Shown one piece after another: positions 21,871 through 29,862 of a stretch of DNA of 52,635 bases. The notes under the pieces were generated by a model that had not been told where the DNA came from, made no database searches, and saw only the letters and a list, made by a program, of their open reading frames with translations. Both the position numbers and the translations under genes were made by a program. The stretch's first letter is position 1, and each line of letters opens with the position of its first letter. Source of the stretch: a virus; IMG/VR virus record IMGVR_UViG_3300035670_000287, positions 1 to 52,635 of that record; one strand, 5' to 3'.

Positions 21871-21936
21871 TGTAACTCCATGAACGAGGCATTATCCTGA
21901 GCACACTCCTCCGTGCTTAGGATTGTGCCTCTTTTT
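21866..21936 (+). promoter_or_regulatory. Leader module 1: -10 box followed by strong terminator hairpin
   Basis: TATAAT (21866-21871; poor -35 box), then GTAACTCCATGAAC, then a nested hairpin: GAGGCA/TGCCTC, ATCCT/AGGAT and GCAC/GTGC (21886-21931), then T5. The GTAACT..ATGAAC.AGGCA string recurs at 40047-40066. It sits ahead of the scaffold gene and may be an attenuator, a plain operon terminator or a source of a ~60-base RNA. Confidence 0.65.
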
Positions 21937-21983
21937 ATAACTTAAACTTCCCAGTTGCTAAACAAATGGGATGAAAGGACAAC

Positions 21984-22793
21984 ATGGCCAAGAAAGAAGA
22001 AACTCCTGAAGTTTCTGAAGAAGAAACCAAACAGGAAACGGAAGCTGCCGAGACCGAGGCAGAGCAAACCGTAGAAGTAACGGAAGACGACGGTCAGACT
22101 GAGGAAACAGCCTTCGACATGAAGTTTAAGCAGTTCCAAGCCCAAAACGCAGAGGAATATGCCCGCAAACTTGAAGAAGCCTACCTCAACAGTAGCCAAG
22201 AAGGGCAACGGCTCAATAAAGAGTTGTCGGACAGAGAGAAGGAACTTGAGGTTATCCAAAAAATAGTTCAGTCTAATCCCGACCTCAAACAGGGCTTTGC
22301 CGATTCTCTAGGCGGAGACTATAACTCTCCAGCAGAAGACTTGACGGCTCAACAGATACGTCAAATCATCAGGGAGGAACTTGGTAAGAACCCAGCATTA
22401 TCGCATGCTGAGGAACAAAGAAAGTCTCAAGACAAAGCCATCTATGATGAATTTGTTCAAGAGCACCCAGAAGTTGAAACTAACCCCCAACTTGCCGAAG
22501 AGCTAGAAACCTACTTTGGAGCCTTAGCTCAAGCCGAGGCTAACAAGGGGAAAACAGTGGACTTCAAAAGCACCCTTTTTAAGGCGTGGAAAGTAGTCTC
22601 AGGCGAACAGGAGTTAGCAGGAATGAAGAAAGTCATTCAGAAAGAAAGTGCAGCGATGGGCAGTGCCCCGTCAGAAGGAAAAGCCAAGGCTGGTCAATCA
22701 CTCTCTGAAGCAGAGCGTAAGATTGCCCAAGCATTCGGTCTATCCGACGAGGACTACCACGCAGGCAAAAAACTTTCACAAGAAGATAAATAA
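21984..22793 (+). CDS. Capsid scaffolding protein
   Basis: 269 residues, very acidic N-terminus (Glu/Thr-rich to about residue 45), a long central coiled coil and a Lys-rich C-terminal helical end. This is the classical scaffold layout, and it lies immediately before the decoration-like and major capsid genes. Scaffolds guide prohead assembly and leave before DNA fills the head. It has the leader module upstream and an AAGG ribosome site. Confidence 0.75.
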   Translation: MAKKEETPEVSEEETKQETEAAETEAEQTVEVTEDDGQTEETAFDMKFKQFQAQNAEEYARKLEEAYLNSSQEGQRLNKELSDREKELEVIQKIVQSNPDLKQGFADSLGGDYNSPAEDLTAQQIRQIIREELGKNPALSHAEEQRKSQDKAIYDEFVQEHPEVETNPQLAEELETYFGALAQAEANKGKTVDFKSTLFKAWKVVSGEQELAGMKKVIQKESAAMGSAPSEGKAKAGQSLSEAERKIAQAFGLSDEDYHAGKKLSQEDK

Positions 22794-22871
22794 TAACTAC
22801 CCACAATGAAAACTCACGCTAATTGCTAAAGAGAAAATGGAGATAATTAAAAGGGTAAGGAGTAAAAAACA

Positions 22872-23351
22872 ATGTACGGACTAAAGTACTATAAAAACCT
22901 TTTCGGTTCACCTCAACCTCTAGTTAATAGTGGTTGTCCTGACATCCGAGTAAAGGCTTCCCAAACTATTACCAAAGGCGACCCAGTAAACATCGAAGCT
23001 GGTTACTGGAATTTAGCTGCTGCTACAGAGAAAATCTTTGGCATCGCTAACGAAACCGTCGTTGGTAACGCTGGTGGGACTTCTAAACTAGAAGTCATCC
23101 CAGTAAGAGAAGGCGACATCTTCATTGCCGACAACGACAATGTAGGCACAACCTTCGCTGCAACCCACCCTGGCACATACTTCGATATTACAGGGACAAC
23201 AGGAGCTGTCTTAGTCGACACTAGTTCTACTACTACGACTGGTCAACTTCTCTGCGTCGAATACAACCCGCAAAATCTGGGGCTGGATTCTGACACTTCT
23301 ATCGGCCTTTTCATGATTGCCGAAAGACAAAACGACGGCTTAGCCGCTTAA
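22872..23351 (+). CDS. Capsid decoration-like protein, 159 aa
   Basis: Beta-rich with KASQTITKGDPVNIEAGYW and a Thr/Ser-rich loop, similar in pattern to DUF2190/cement-type head proteins that cap capsid capsomers. Sits between scaffold and major capsid protein. Ribosome site AAGGAG. Structural role inferred from pattern and place. Confidence 0.6.
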   Translation: MYGLKYYKNLFGSPQPLVNSGCPDIRVKASQTITKGDPVNIEAGYWNLAAATEKIFGIANETVVGNAGGTSKLEVIPVREGDIFIADNDNVGTTFAATHPGTYFDITGTTGAVLVDTSSTTTTGQLLCVEYNPQNLGLDSDTSIGLFMIAERQNDGLAA

Positions 23352-23383
23352 TAGTAAATTAACAACAAAATCGGGAGATTAAG

Positions 23384-24322
23384 ATGAGTGTTTTAACACG
23401 AGCTAACTTCGCCGATTTGCTAGACCCCGCCTTTAGAAAAATCTATTCTGATGCGGAAAAAGAACTGAACTACAAATACTCACAAGTATTCAACGTCAGC
23501 AATTCTTCCAAGAATCTTGAGAAAGATTCAGGCATTTCTGGTCTACAGCAAATGGCAGAAGTTGGGGAAGGTGAAGCCGTAACCTCTGATACTGTGTATC
23601 AAGGCTATGACAGCACGTATACCCACAAGAAATTCGGTAGGAAAGTAACTATCACCGAAGAAATGGTCGACGACGACCAATATAGAGAAGTTGAAAAACG
23701 GGCTAAGGGATTGGCTATTGCCATGAACAGAACCGTTGAGCAATCTGGTGCAGACGTTCTTAACAACGGCTGGACAGCAGGTGCTGGCGGCAAAGCTAGT
23801 GGCTTCTTAACAGGTGGCGATAGCTATGCTCTTTTCTACGCATCTCATCCTCGAACTGATGGCGGAACAGCACAGTCAAACTCTACCACATCTGACCTAG
23901 CGGAAGATTCCCTAGAGACAGTATTGGTCGCTATGCGTTCTACCAAAGACGACCGAGGTGAATTAATCCTCGTTCAACCAGATACCCTTATCATTCCTCC
24001 AGCCCTTGAGAAAGAAGCTATGATTCTTCTTAACACTCAAGGTCGAGTCGGAACAGCTAACAACGATGTCAACCCTTATAAGGGAAGATTGAACATCGTA
24101 GTTTGGGACTTCCTAGGCTCTGCTGCTGGTGGTTCTGATACCGCTTGGTTTGTGCTTGATAAGAGCATGAACCCGCTAAATTGGTTCTGGAGAAAACGTG
24201 GTTCGCTTGAAAGAAACGTAGACTTTGACACTTCAAACATTGAGTACAAACTCACTGCTAGATGGTCAAATGGTTTCTCCACATGGAGAGGCATCTATGG
24301 CTCAAAAGGCGATAACAGCTAA
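23384..24322 (+). CDS. Major capsid protein (HK97 fold)
   Basis: 312 residues, position after the scaffold and the decoration gene. Contains the Mu-F/HK97-like features DSTYTHKKFGRKVTITEEM (E-loop/N-arm region), the central PDTLIIPPALE and the C-terminal P-domain strand. No protease or delta-domain is fused. Several hundred copies would form the head. Strong ribosome site GGGAGA. A terminator-like element and an HNH gene follow. Confidence 0.85.
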   Translation: MSVLTRANFADLLDPAFRKIYSDAEKELNYKYSQVFNVSNSSKNLEKDSGISGLQQMAEVGEGEAVTSDTVYQGYDSTYTHKKFGRKVTITEEMVDDDQYREVEKRAKGLAIAMNRTVEQSGADVLNNGWTAGAGGKASGFLTGGDSYALFYASHPRTDGGTAQSNSTTSDLAEDSLETVLVAMRSTKDDRGELILVQPDTLIIPPALEKEAMILLNTQGRVGTANNDVNPYKGRLNIVVWDFLGSAAGGSDTAWFVLDKSMNPLNWFWRKRGSLERNVDFDTSNIEYKLTARWSNGFSTWRGIYGSKGDNS

Positions 24323-24339
24323 AATCAACTAAATGGGTA

Positions 24340-24708
24340 GGGCTCGTTAGTACTGCAAGGACTAACTACTGTATGGACAATAGACCAAAATGTACAAATG
24401 AAGGATGTAATAATCCCGCAACCAAAAAAAGAACTAGAAAGGACGGAATCCCTGTTTATAGAAAACTATGTTCTGGTTGTCTGCGGAGAAAGTATGGCAT
24501 GCCTTCAAATTCAAAGGGTAGAGCAAAAGCGAAGTTACCAAACAAATGTATTATTTGTGGATGGGATAAAGCACCTTGCGATATTCATAGAATAAAATTT
24601 GGAAAAGATGGTGGTAAGTATACAAAAGGGAATGTTGTAAAAATATGTCCTAATTGCCACCGACAAATACATTTCGGTTCGTTGTCCATACAGTAACTCG
24701 CTGAGCCC
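24340..24708 (+). repeat. Perfect inverted repeat framing an HNH gene
   Basis: TACTGTATGGACAA (24367-24380) and TTGTCCATACAGTA (24682-24695) are perfect 14-mers that include the ATG and touch the stop of the HNH gene. Outside them GGGCTC (24340-24345) pairs with GAGCCC (24703-24708). Without the HNH gene the flanks would form one intergenic hairpin, so the gene appears to have entered its loop. In RNA the HNH start codon would be buried in the stem. Confidence 0.7.
24373..24696 (+). CDS. HNH homing endonuclease, 107 aa
   Basis: CNNPATKKR and CSGCLRRKYG form an N-terminal zinc finger. The C-terminal CIICGWDKAPCDIHRI, NVVKICPNCHRQIH is an HNH core with its two CxxC-type zinc pairs and the final His. 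No ribosome site precedes the ATG. It lies between the capsid and the mucin-tailed head protein, inside a perfect inverted repeat, as expected for a free-standing homing gene in a non-essential spacer. Confidence 0.8.
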   Translation: MDNRPKCTNEGCNNPATKKRTRKDGIPVYRKLCSGCLRRKYGMPSNSKGRAKAKLPNKCIICGWDKAPCDIHRIKFGKDGGKYTKGNVVKICPNCHRQIHFGSLSIQ

Positions 24709-24727
24709 CTCCTAACATGGAGTATAA

Positions 24728-25549
24728 ATGTTAGACAAAACTAAACCGTGGCAAAGACATGCCTTTGGAAGTCCGTGGGACAAGAATATCTGCAAGTTCT
24801 CTTTCGGATGGACTCACACTTACAAGAAGGCTGCCGCTGGAACAGCCACTTCCGTTCTAGCCGCTACCACCTGTGGAACAACCACCACTACGATTACGAC
24901 TGGTTTCACAGACCCTGATGTCCCTCGTGTCCTTAAAATCACGATGGCAACAGCTGCAGGTATCGGTGACGGCAGTGCCATCATCACTGGAACAAATGTA
25001 GAGGGAGCAACAATTACTGAAACCTTCGATATCGTCGACGGAACCGCTGGGGCAACCAACGGGACTAAGGCCTTCAAGACGGTTGAAAGCGTTGTTGTTT
25101 CTCCGATGAAAGGGTCTTGTACCATTGCCGTCGGAACTCTCAACGTTCTTGGGATGAACCACAGACTATTCCCTTCAAATACTACTATCAGAGAAGTCAT
25201 CGATAACGGCACGACCAGGTCACTGGTTGCTACCGCTCCAACGATTACCGACGCTGATGAACAGTATATTGAGAAGAATCTGGTCACTCCAGTCACAACG
25301 GTCAATGGGACGTATTTCTATACGTTCTACTATGACTACGACGCATGGTCAGTCGGCGACATCAATGATGACCCGAAATACCATACTTCGACGTCGACTT
25401 CTTCGACTTCTACTTCTACGTCAACCACGGCTACCCCAAGTACTTCTACTTCTAGCACTTCGTCATCGACTTCAAGCACTTCGAGCTCAACCTCAAGTAC
25501 TTCTAGTTCGACAAGTTCTACCAGTACCAGTACGACAACTGTACCGTAA
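24728..25549 (+). CDS. Virion protein with C-terminal Ser/Thr mucin-like tail
   Basis: 273 residues. Residues 1-215 are a beta-rich, Thr/Gly/Ala-rich domain of unknown family. From about residue 218 to the end the chain is almost only Ser and Thr, ending STSTTTVP, the same motif that closes each stalk in the giant fibre at 40426. Directly after the capsid genes, it is probably a head-surface (fibre or decoration) or neck protein. The Ser/Thr tail is built from mixed codons, so it is not a simple DNA repeat. Likely substrate of the glycan island that starts 490 bases downstream (inference). Confidence 0.6.
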   Translation: MLDKTKPWQRHAFGSPWDKNICKFSFGWTHTYKKAAAGTATSVLAATTCGTTTTTITTGFTDPDVPRVLKITMATAAGIGDGSAIITGTNVEGATITETFDIVDGTAGATNGTKAFKTVESVVVSPMKGSCTIAVGTLNVLGMNHRLFPSNTTIREVIDNGTTRSLVATAPTITDADEQYIEKNLVTPVTTVNGTYFYTFYYDYDAWSVGDINDDPKYHTSTSTSSTSTSTSTTATPSTSTSSTSSSTSSTSSSTSSTSSSTSSTSTSTTTVP

Positions 25550-25571
25550 AATAAAAATTAATATAGGGATT

Positions 25572-25594
25572 GGGGCAACCAAAATAGTTGCCCC
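25572..25594. promoter_or_regulatory. Intergenic 8-bp hairpin
   Basis: GGGGCAAC (25572-25579) and GTTGCCCC (25587-25594), 7-base loop. No T tract. Possibly a message-stabilising or processing hairpin. Confidence 0.45.
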
Positions 25595-25621
25595 CGCCCT
25601 TGCGTAAGCTAAAGGAGAACC

Positions 25622-25975
25622 ATGATAAAATCACAAACAACTATAGCCAATGCTCACGATTTCACTGACACCTTCACCGCTGAGTATGACAAAGACCATT
25701 CAGCCCTAGTCCTGATTACTCCCACCACTGGGAAGAAAATCAAGGTTACGGGCGTTTATCTTTCTACCGAAGGAGCCTCTGCTGCTGGTAAAGCGGTCAA
25801 GGTCTACTTCACGGGAGATACCGTGGTAAACGTCTACGTCACCAACGCTGTCCAGAATACTGTTATTCAAGACATCGTTCTTGAGGGAGCAGTCAATGAA
25901 ACCCTGAAACTAACCTCTAATCTAGGAGATGACAAAAACTACTTCATCGCTGTCAATTATAGGGAAGAAGGCTAA
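25622..25975 (+). CDS. Small beta-rich virion protein, 117 aa
   Basis: Alternating strands typical of a small beta sandwich (ALVLITPTTGKKIKVTGVYLS, KAVKVYFTGDTVVNVYV). Lies at the end of the head operon, just ahead of the glycan island promoter. A capsid decoration or head fibre role is plausible. Ribosome site AAGGAG. Confidence 0.5.
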   Translation: MIKSQTTIANAHDFTDTFTAEYDKDHSALVLITPTTGKKIKVTGVYLSTEGASAAGKAVKVYFTGDTVVNVYVTNAVQNTVIQDIVLEGAVNETLKLTSNLGDDKNYFIAVNYREEG

Positions 25976-25983
25976 AAAAATAG

Positions 25984-26012
25984 TTTACAAGTATCTTTAT
26001 ATTTGCTATACT
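25984..26012 (+). promoter_or_regulatory. Sigma70-type promoter for the glycan island
   Basis: TTTACA (25984-25989), 17 bases, TATACT (26007-26012), with the same flanks as the lysin promoter at 3843 (TAG before, ATTTGC in the spacer end, GGAAAA after). Confidence 0.75.
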
Positions 26013-26037
26013 ATAGGAAAAGAAAAGAGGAAACAAA

Positions 26038-27345
26038 ATGAGAAAAAAAGTTGGAATATTAACCAATTTTAATAGCTACCTTAAATCATATTCACCCCTC
26101 ATTATTGTTTCTGAACAAATCACTATGTTATTACAGGCTGGCTACGAACCAGTCGTAATAGTTACGGAGTCCTTTGACCCTCCGAAGGATTCCGTTTTTA
26201 GTAAGGTCAAACTTGAGTATATCCCCAACGTCTCGGTCTCTAACGAAGCCAAGCAAGACATCTCTTTTGAAACCGATATCTCCTTTTTAGAGCAGGAGAT
26301 GAGACGTATTATTAAAGACAACAATATCGAGGTGATGATTACCCACGACCTCATTTTCTTACCTGACTACGTCAAGCACAGGATAGCCTGCCTCTCCATG
26401 GTCAAAGACTTCCCGAAACTCCGCTGGCTCCACTGGGTACACTCCGCCACCAACCCCGAATCTCTCATTAATGAAAGAAAGAACTTTGAAGACAAATACC
26501 GAGAGATGCTCAAGCAGAAATTCCCTAATTCCTTCCTTGTTTATCCCAACGCCTATGATGTACCACGGGTAGCTTTGAACTTCGGCTATGAGACAGGCGA
26601 AATCAAGGTAGTACCTCACTCCACTAACTATATTGAATTTAACCACCCCCACCCGATAGTCGAAAGACTCATCGCCGAGAAGGGGCTTTTAGATGCCGAT
26701 GTTATTATGATATACCCCCTACGGATGGACAGGGGCAAGCAACCCCACGTCAACCTGGAAATCATCCGAGCCTGCAATAACCTCGGACTTGACGCACGCC
26801 TTATCTTTGTCAATTTCCACTCAACGGGAGACGACAAGGTTACATATAAGGAAGAAATCAAAACAAAAGCTGAGGAATACGGTATCAGCGAGAAAGTGGT
26901 CTTCATGAATGAATTTGACCCGTCTCTCCATACCGAGTCCCCGAGGGAACTGGTCTCTGACCTTTTGGAATTATCTAATGTTTTCTGCCTGCCATCGATG
27001 TCGGAGACCTACTCTCTGGTCGTTCAAGAAGCAATGCTTAAAGGAAACTTCTGTATCTTAAACCACGACTTCGCCCCCATGCGAAGTATCTACGGGGACA
27101 AGGCTATCTATCGCCAGTTCTCCTCTAACATCGCCTTTGACGGTTTAAACGGGACTATCGAAACCACCTTCTCCAACCCCGACGGTTACTACCACGATAT
27201 CGCTTGTTACATTAAATACATGCTCGATAACGATATGGTCTTAAAGGCTAAGACCTGGGCACGGAGGGATAGAAACCCCCACGCTGTCTTCAGAAACTAC
27301 GTCGAACCCCTACTATATAGTGGAGTGGAAGATGCCCAAAATTAA
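26038..27345 (+). CDS. GT-B fold glycosyltransferase (GT4-like)
   Basis: 435 residues in two Rossmann-like halves. The C-terminal half has the GT4 signature CLPSMSETYSLVVQEAM, whose two acidic positions flank the nucleotide-sugar site. IYPLRMDRGKQP is the typical start of the C-terminal domain. Retaining GT4 enzymes move sugars from NDP- or GDP-donors. First gene of the island behind its own promoter (AGAGG ribosome site). Its last codons overlap the HNH gene at 27332, so its natural C-terminus may have been altered by that insertion. Confidence 0.8.
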   Translation: MRKKVGILTNFNSYLKSYSPLIIVSEQITMLLQAGYEPVVIVTESFDPPKDSVFSKVKLEYIPNVSVSNEAKQDISFETDISFLEQEMRRIIKDNNIEVMITHDLIFLPDYVKHRIACLSMVKDFPKLRWLHWVHSATNPESLINERKNFEDKYREMLKQKFPNSFLVYPNAYDVPRVALNFGYETGEIKVVPHSTNYIEFNHPHPIVERLIAEKGLLDADVIMIYPLRMDRGKQPHVNLEIIRACNNLGLDARLIFVNFHSTGDDKVTYKEEIKTKAEEYGISEKVVFMNEFDPSLHTESPRELVSDLLELSNVFCLPSMSETYSLVVQEAMLKGNFCILNHDFAPMRSIYGDKAIYRQFSSNIAFDGLNGTIETTFSNPDGYYHDIACYIKYMLDNDMVLKAKTWARRDRNPHAVFRNYVEPLLYSGVEDAQN

Positions 27346-27793
27346 ATTAACTAAAAATAAGTTTGCCATTGTTGACCAAGAAGACATTAGGTTCTTAGGT
27401 CAGTGGAAATGGCAATTTTTGTCAAACGGCTATGCGGTAAGAACAACATCAATAAACGGAAAAAGAAAAGCAATTTTAATGCACAGAGTTATCAATAATA
27501 CACCAGAAGGAATGATAACTGACCACATAAATGGAAACAAGATAGATAATCGAAAGAAGAATCTAAGAACCTGTACTTATAGCAAGAATCTAATGAACCA
27601 AAGACTATCGTCCAGAAACACCCATGGACTTAAAGGAATAACACTGATAAAAAAAACAAAGAGATGGAAAGCACAGATAAAACTAAATGGTAAAAATTTA
27701 AATCTTGGGCATTTTGTAAACAAAGAAGATGCCCACACTGCTTACGTCAAAGCTGCTAAAAAGTATTTTGGTGAGTTTGCGAGGGAAAAGTGA
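27332..27793 (+). CDS. HNH homing endonuclease with AP2-like domain
   Basis: 153 residues from ATG 27332. N-terminal beta hairpins, then LMHRVINN, ITDHINGNKIDNR and NLRTCTYSKN (HNH_3 core), then a C-terminal AP2-type DNA-binding domain (GLKGITL to KYFGEFA). It is a paralogue of the gene at 32680. GCCCAAAATT is present at 27334-27343 and again at 27797-27806, so the gene seems to have entered at the start codon of the following glycosyltransferase. Confidence 0.85.
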   Translation: MPKIKLTKNKFAIVDQEDIRFLGQWKWQFLSNGYAVRTTSINGKRKAILMHRVINNTPEGMITDHINGNKIDNRKKNLRTCTYSKNLMNQRLSSRNTHGLKGITLIKKTKRWKAQIKLNGKNLNLGHFVNKEDAHTAYVKAAKKYFGEFAREK

Positions 27794-28593
27794 AAAGCCC
27801 AAAATTCTCTGTGATTTGTCCAGTCTATAGCGAGCCAACAGGCAACTTCAACCGCAAGCTGACTATCAGCCGTGCCATTAGAAGCATTTTAAATCAACAA
27901 TACCACGACTGGGAATTAATCTTGGTCAACGACGGCTCTCGGGACGAAATGCCTGAGATTTTGGATGAATGGGCAAAACATGATAATAGAATTAAAGTGT
28001 TCCACCAGCCCCCCTTAAACCGTGCCGTCGCCCGAAATAGAGGGATGGATGAAGCCACAGGCGAGTGGATATGCTGGCTGGACTCTGACGATGAGTATGT
28101 CTCCCACTACCTGCGAGCGATGGACAGAGCCATCACCGACTTACCTGAATACAACATTTTTAACTTTGAATCAATTATTTACTACCCCGACCACCACAGC
28201 CTTATCAGACCAGCCTTCAAGCCGAAGATAGAAGACGAAGGCCACGAATACTTTAGAAGTGGGCACATTGCAACGGGTAGCTTTATCTTTAGACGGGAGC
28301 TCTGGGCGAGCGACCCCAAATACCGTATCCCCGATGAATCCTCTCCTTACGGTTTTGCCGCCGCCAGTGGCTTCGATATGAGGTTCGGGGAAAACCACCC
28401 CGACGTCGAACCACCATCAGAAGGAGCTTTCACCGACCACAAGCTCAGGGTCGGGATATCTCTGGGCAATCCGTGGGGTGATGACTTCCTCCAGTTCTAC
28501 TATTTAACCAGAGATAACATCTCCAAGGCCTTGGATATCGCCCTCTACATCCAATACCCCAGAAGTAGTGAAGATGGATACGAACACTTCTAA
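27790..28593 (+). CDS. GT2 family glycosyltransferase (GT-A)
   Basis: 267 residues, GT-A fold. FSVICPVYSE strand, LILVNDGSRD nucleotide-binding loop, the WICWLDSDDE DxD metal site and ARNRGMDEATGEW are all present; a variable acceptor region follows. Inverting GT2 enzymes use NDP- or GDP-sugars. The GTG start overlaps the HNH stop and probably replaced an original ATG displaced by the HNH insertion. Part of the glycan island. Confidence 0.8.
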   Translation: MKSPKFSVICPVYSEPTGNFNRKLTISRAIRSILNQQYHDWELILVNDGSRDEMPEILDEWAKHDNRIKVFHQPPLNRAVARNRGMDEATGEWICWLDSDDEYVSHYLRAMDRAITDLPEYNIFNFESIIYYPDHHSLIRPAFKPKIEDEGHEYFRSGHIATGSFIFRRELWASDPKYRIPDESSPYGFAAASGFDMRFGENHPDVEPPSEGAFTDHKLRVGISLGNPWGDDFLQFYYLTRDNISKALDIALYIQYPRSSEDGYEHF

Positions 28594-28606
28594 AATCGAT
28601 ATAGTT

Positions 28607-29083
28607 TTAATGCCTACTTTTCCAGTGCCAGTAGGTATCATAGTGTTTTCGACAAAGTCCTATTTTCTTAGTCGTTGGCTGTTTACATATTTGACAAATA
28701 CCATTATTTTTTGGTTTAAATTTATTCCAATCAAAAACTCTCGGTCTGTTGTTATGAAAAAGAGAAACATGGTTGCCTTGGTCTGTAATAATAAGATTGC
28801 CAAGAGAGTTATTCAATCTATCCCCATCTTTATGATGAACTTTTTCATTTCTATCAAGTTTTCTACCAATAGCTTTTTCAATAATGTAGCGATGTTCAAA
28901 AATTCTCTCTCCATTTATTGTAAGTTTTTTATATCCATCATGAAAACAACCAGAACCTTTTGGCCTGTTCATAAGGGGATAGTCGTTGAGTTTTCCCTTA
29001 TGTTTAACATAATCAAAGTGTTTTTGGCACAAATACCTACCAACAAGTTTTTCTTTAGAGCAATCTTCAAATATACATTTCAT
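28607..29083 (-). CDS. HNH homing endonuclease on the opposite strand
   Basis: 158 residues, antisense to the surrounding operon, as expected for an inserted homing gene. CIFEDCSKEK / YLCQKH zinc finger, then FEHRYIIEKAIGRKL, VHHKDGDRLNNSLGNL and GNHVSLFHNN (HNH_3 core), then a C-terminal CQICKQP / LCRKHY finger. Fits exactly between two glycosyltransferase genes. Confidence 0.85.
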   Translation of the reverse strand: MKCIFEDCSKEKLVGRYLCQKHFDYVKHKGKLNDYPLMNRPKGSGCFHDGYKKLTINGERIFEHRYIIEKAIGRKLDRNEKVHHKDGDRLNNSLGNLIITDQGNHVSLFHNNRPRVFDWNKFKPKNNGICQICKQPTTKKIGLCRKHYDTYWHWKSRH

Positions 29084-29097
29084 AAGGGAAGTATACT

Positions 29098-29862
29098 ATG
29101 TCGTCAATAGAAAGTAAAGAGCCAACTTCAATAGTAATGACAGTATGGAATCGTCCCCAGATGAGCGAGCGGACAATCAAACACTTAGCCTTGGTCACCT
29201 CAACCCCTTCCAGACTAATTGTCGTCGATGACGGCTCAGACCGAGAGACCAACACTATGTTACAGAGATTGAAACGGGAGGGTTTTATTGATACTCTGAT
29301 TCGCAACAAATACAACATCGGGCTAGAACCATCTAAGAACCTCGGTTTACAGGCGGTCAAGTCCGATTATTTTATTTCCACCGATAATGACTGCTTACCA
29401 GAATACCCCAGGAAAGACGACTGGCTGGCCAAACTAATACACCTGATGGATATGAACCCAGGCTACGGAGCGATTGCCTGCAGGACGCAAGTAATGATAG
29501 GGACGGGGAATATCTTTGAACAAGCCGATGAGACAGGAGAACCCCTAGTCGACTTCCCTCATCCAGGCGGTTCGGTCAGAATCATGCAACGAAAACTGAT
29601 TACTAGAATCGGTGGCTGGCGAGACTGGGTAGAATCCAGAGGGTCAGAAGAAAAACACATCGGCGGCAAGTTAAGAGAGATTGGCTTCAGGTCAGCCTTT
29701 GCGACTCATGTCCGTTGCTACCACATGTTCGGCGATGACGCCAACTGGGGCTACGGCACGCTTGAACCAGAGAAACATGGTCACACCCCTATCTGGCATC
29801 CAGCTATTCAAAACGGCGATGATGAAGGGGATATCGAGAGGTGGCTCAAACATGAGGAATAG
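29098..29862 (+). CDS. GT2-like glycosyltransferase
   Basis: 254 residues. SIVMTVWNRP strand, LIVVDDGSDRE, and FISTDNDCLPEY as the DxD-type site define a GT-A domain. GGWRDW and a C-terminal His-rich region (CYHMFGDD) follow. Second GT2 of the island, different in sequence from its neighbours, so different linkages are likely. Overlaps the next gene by 11 bases. Confidence 0.8.
   Translation: MSSIESKEPTSIVMTVWNRPQMSERTIKHLALVTSTPSRLIVVDDGSDRETNTMLQRLKREGFIDTLIRNKYNIGLEPSKNLGLQAVKSDYFISTDNDCLPEYPRKDDWLAKLIHLMDMNPGYGAIACRTQVMIGTGNIFEQADETGEPLVDFPHPGGSVRIMQRKLITRIGGWRDWVESRGSEEKHIGGKLREIGFRSAFATHVRCYHMFGDDANWGYGTLEPEKHGHTPIWHPAIQNGDDEGDIERWLKHEE

Noticed and set aside
29681-29851. 57-residue N-terminal extension of the kinase-methyltransferase
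   Set aside because: Overlaps the glycosyltransferase in another frame, lacks a ribosome site and has non-protein-like composition.
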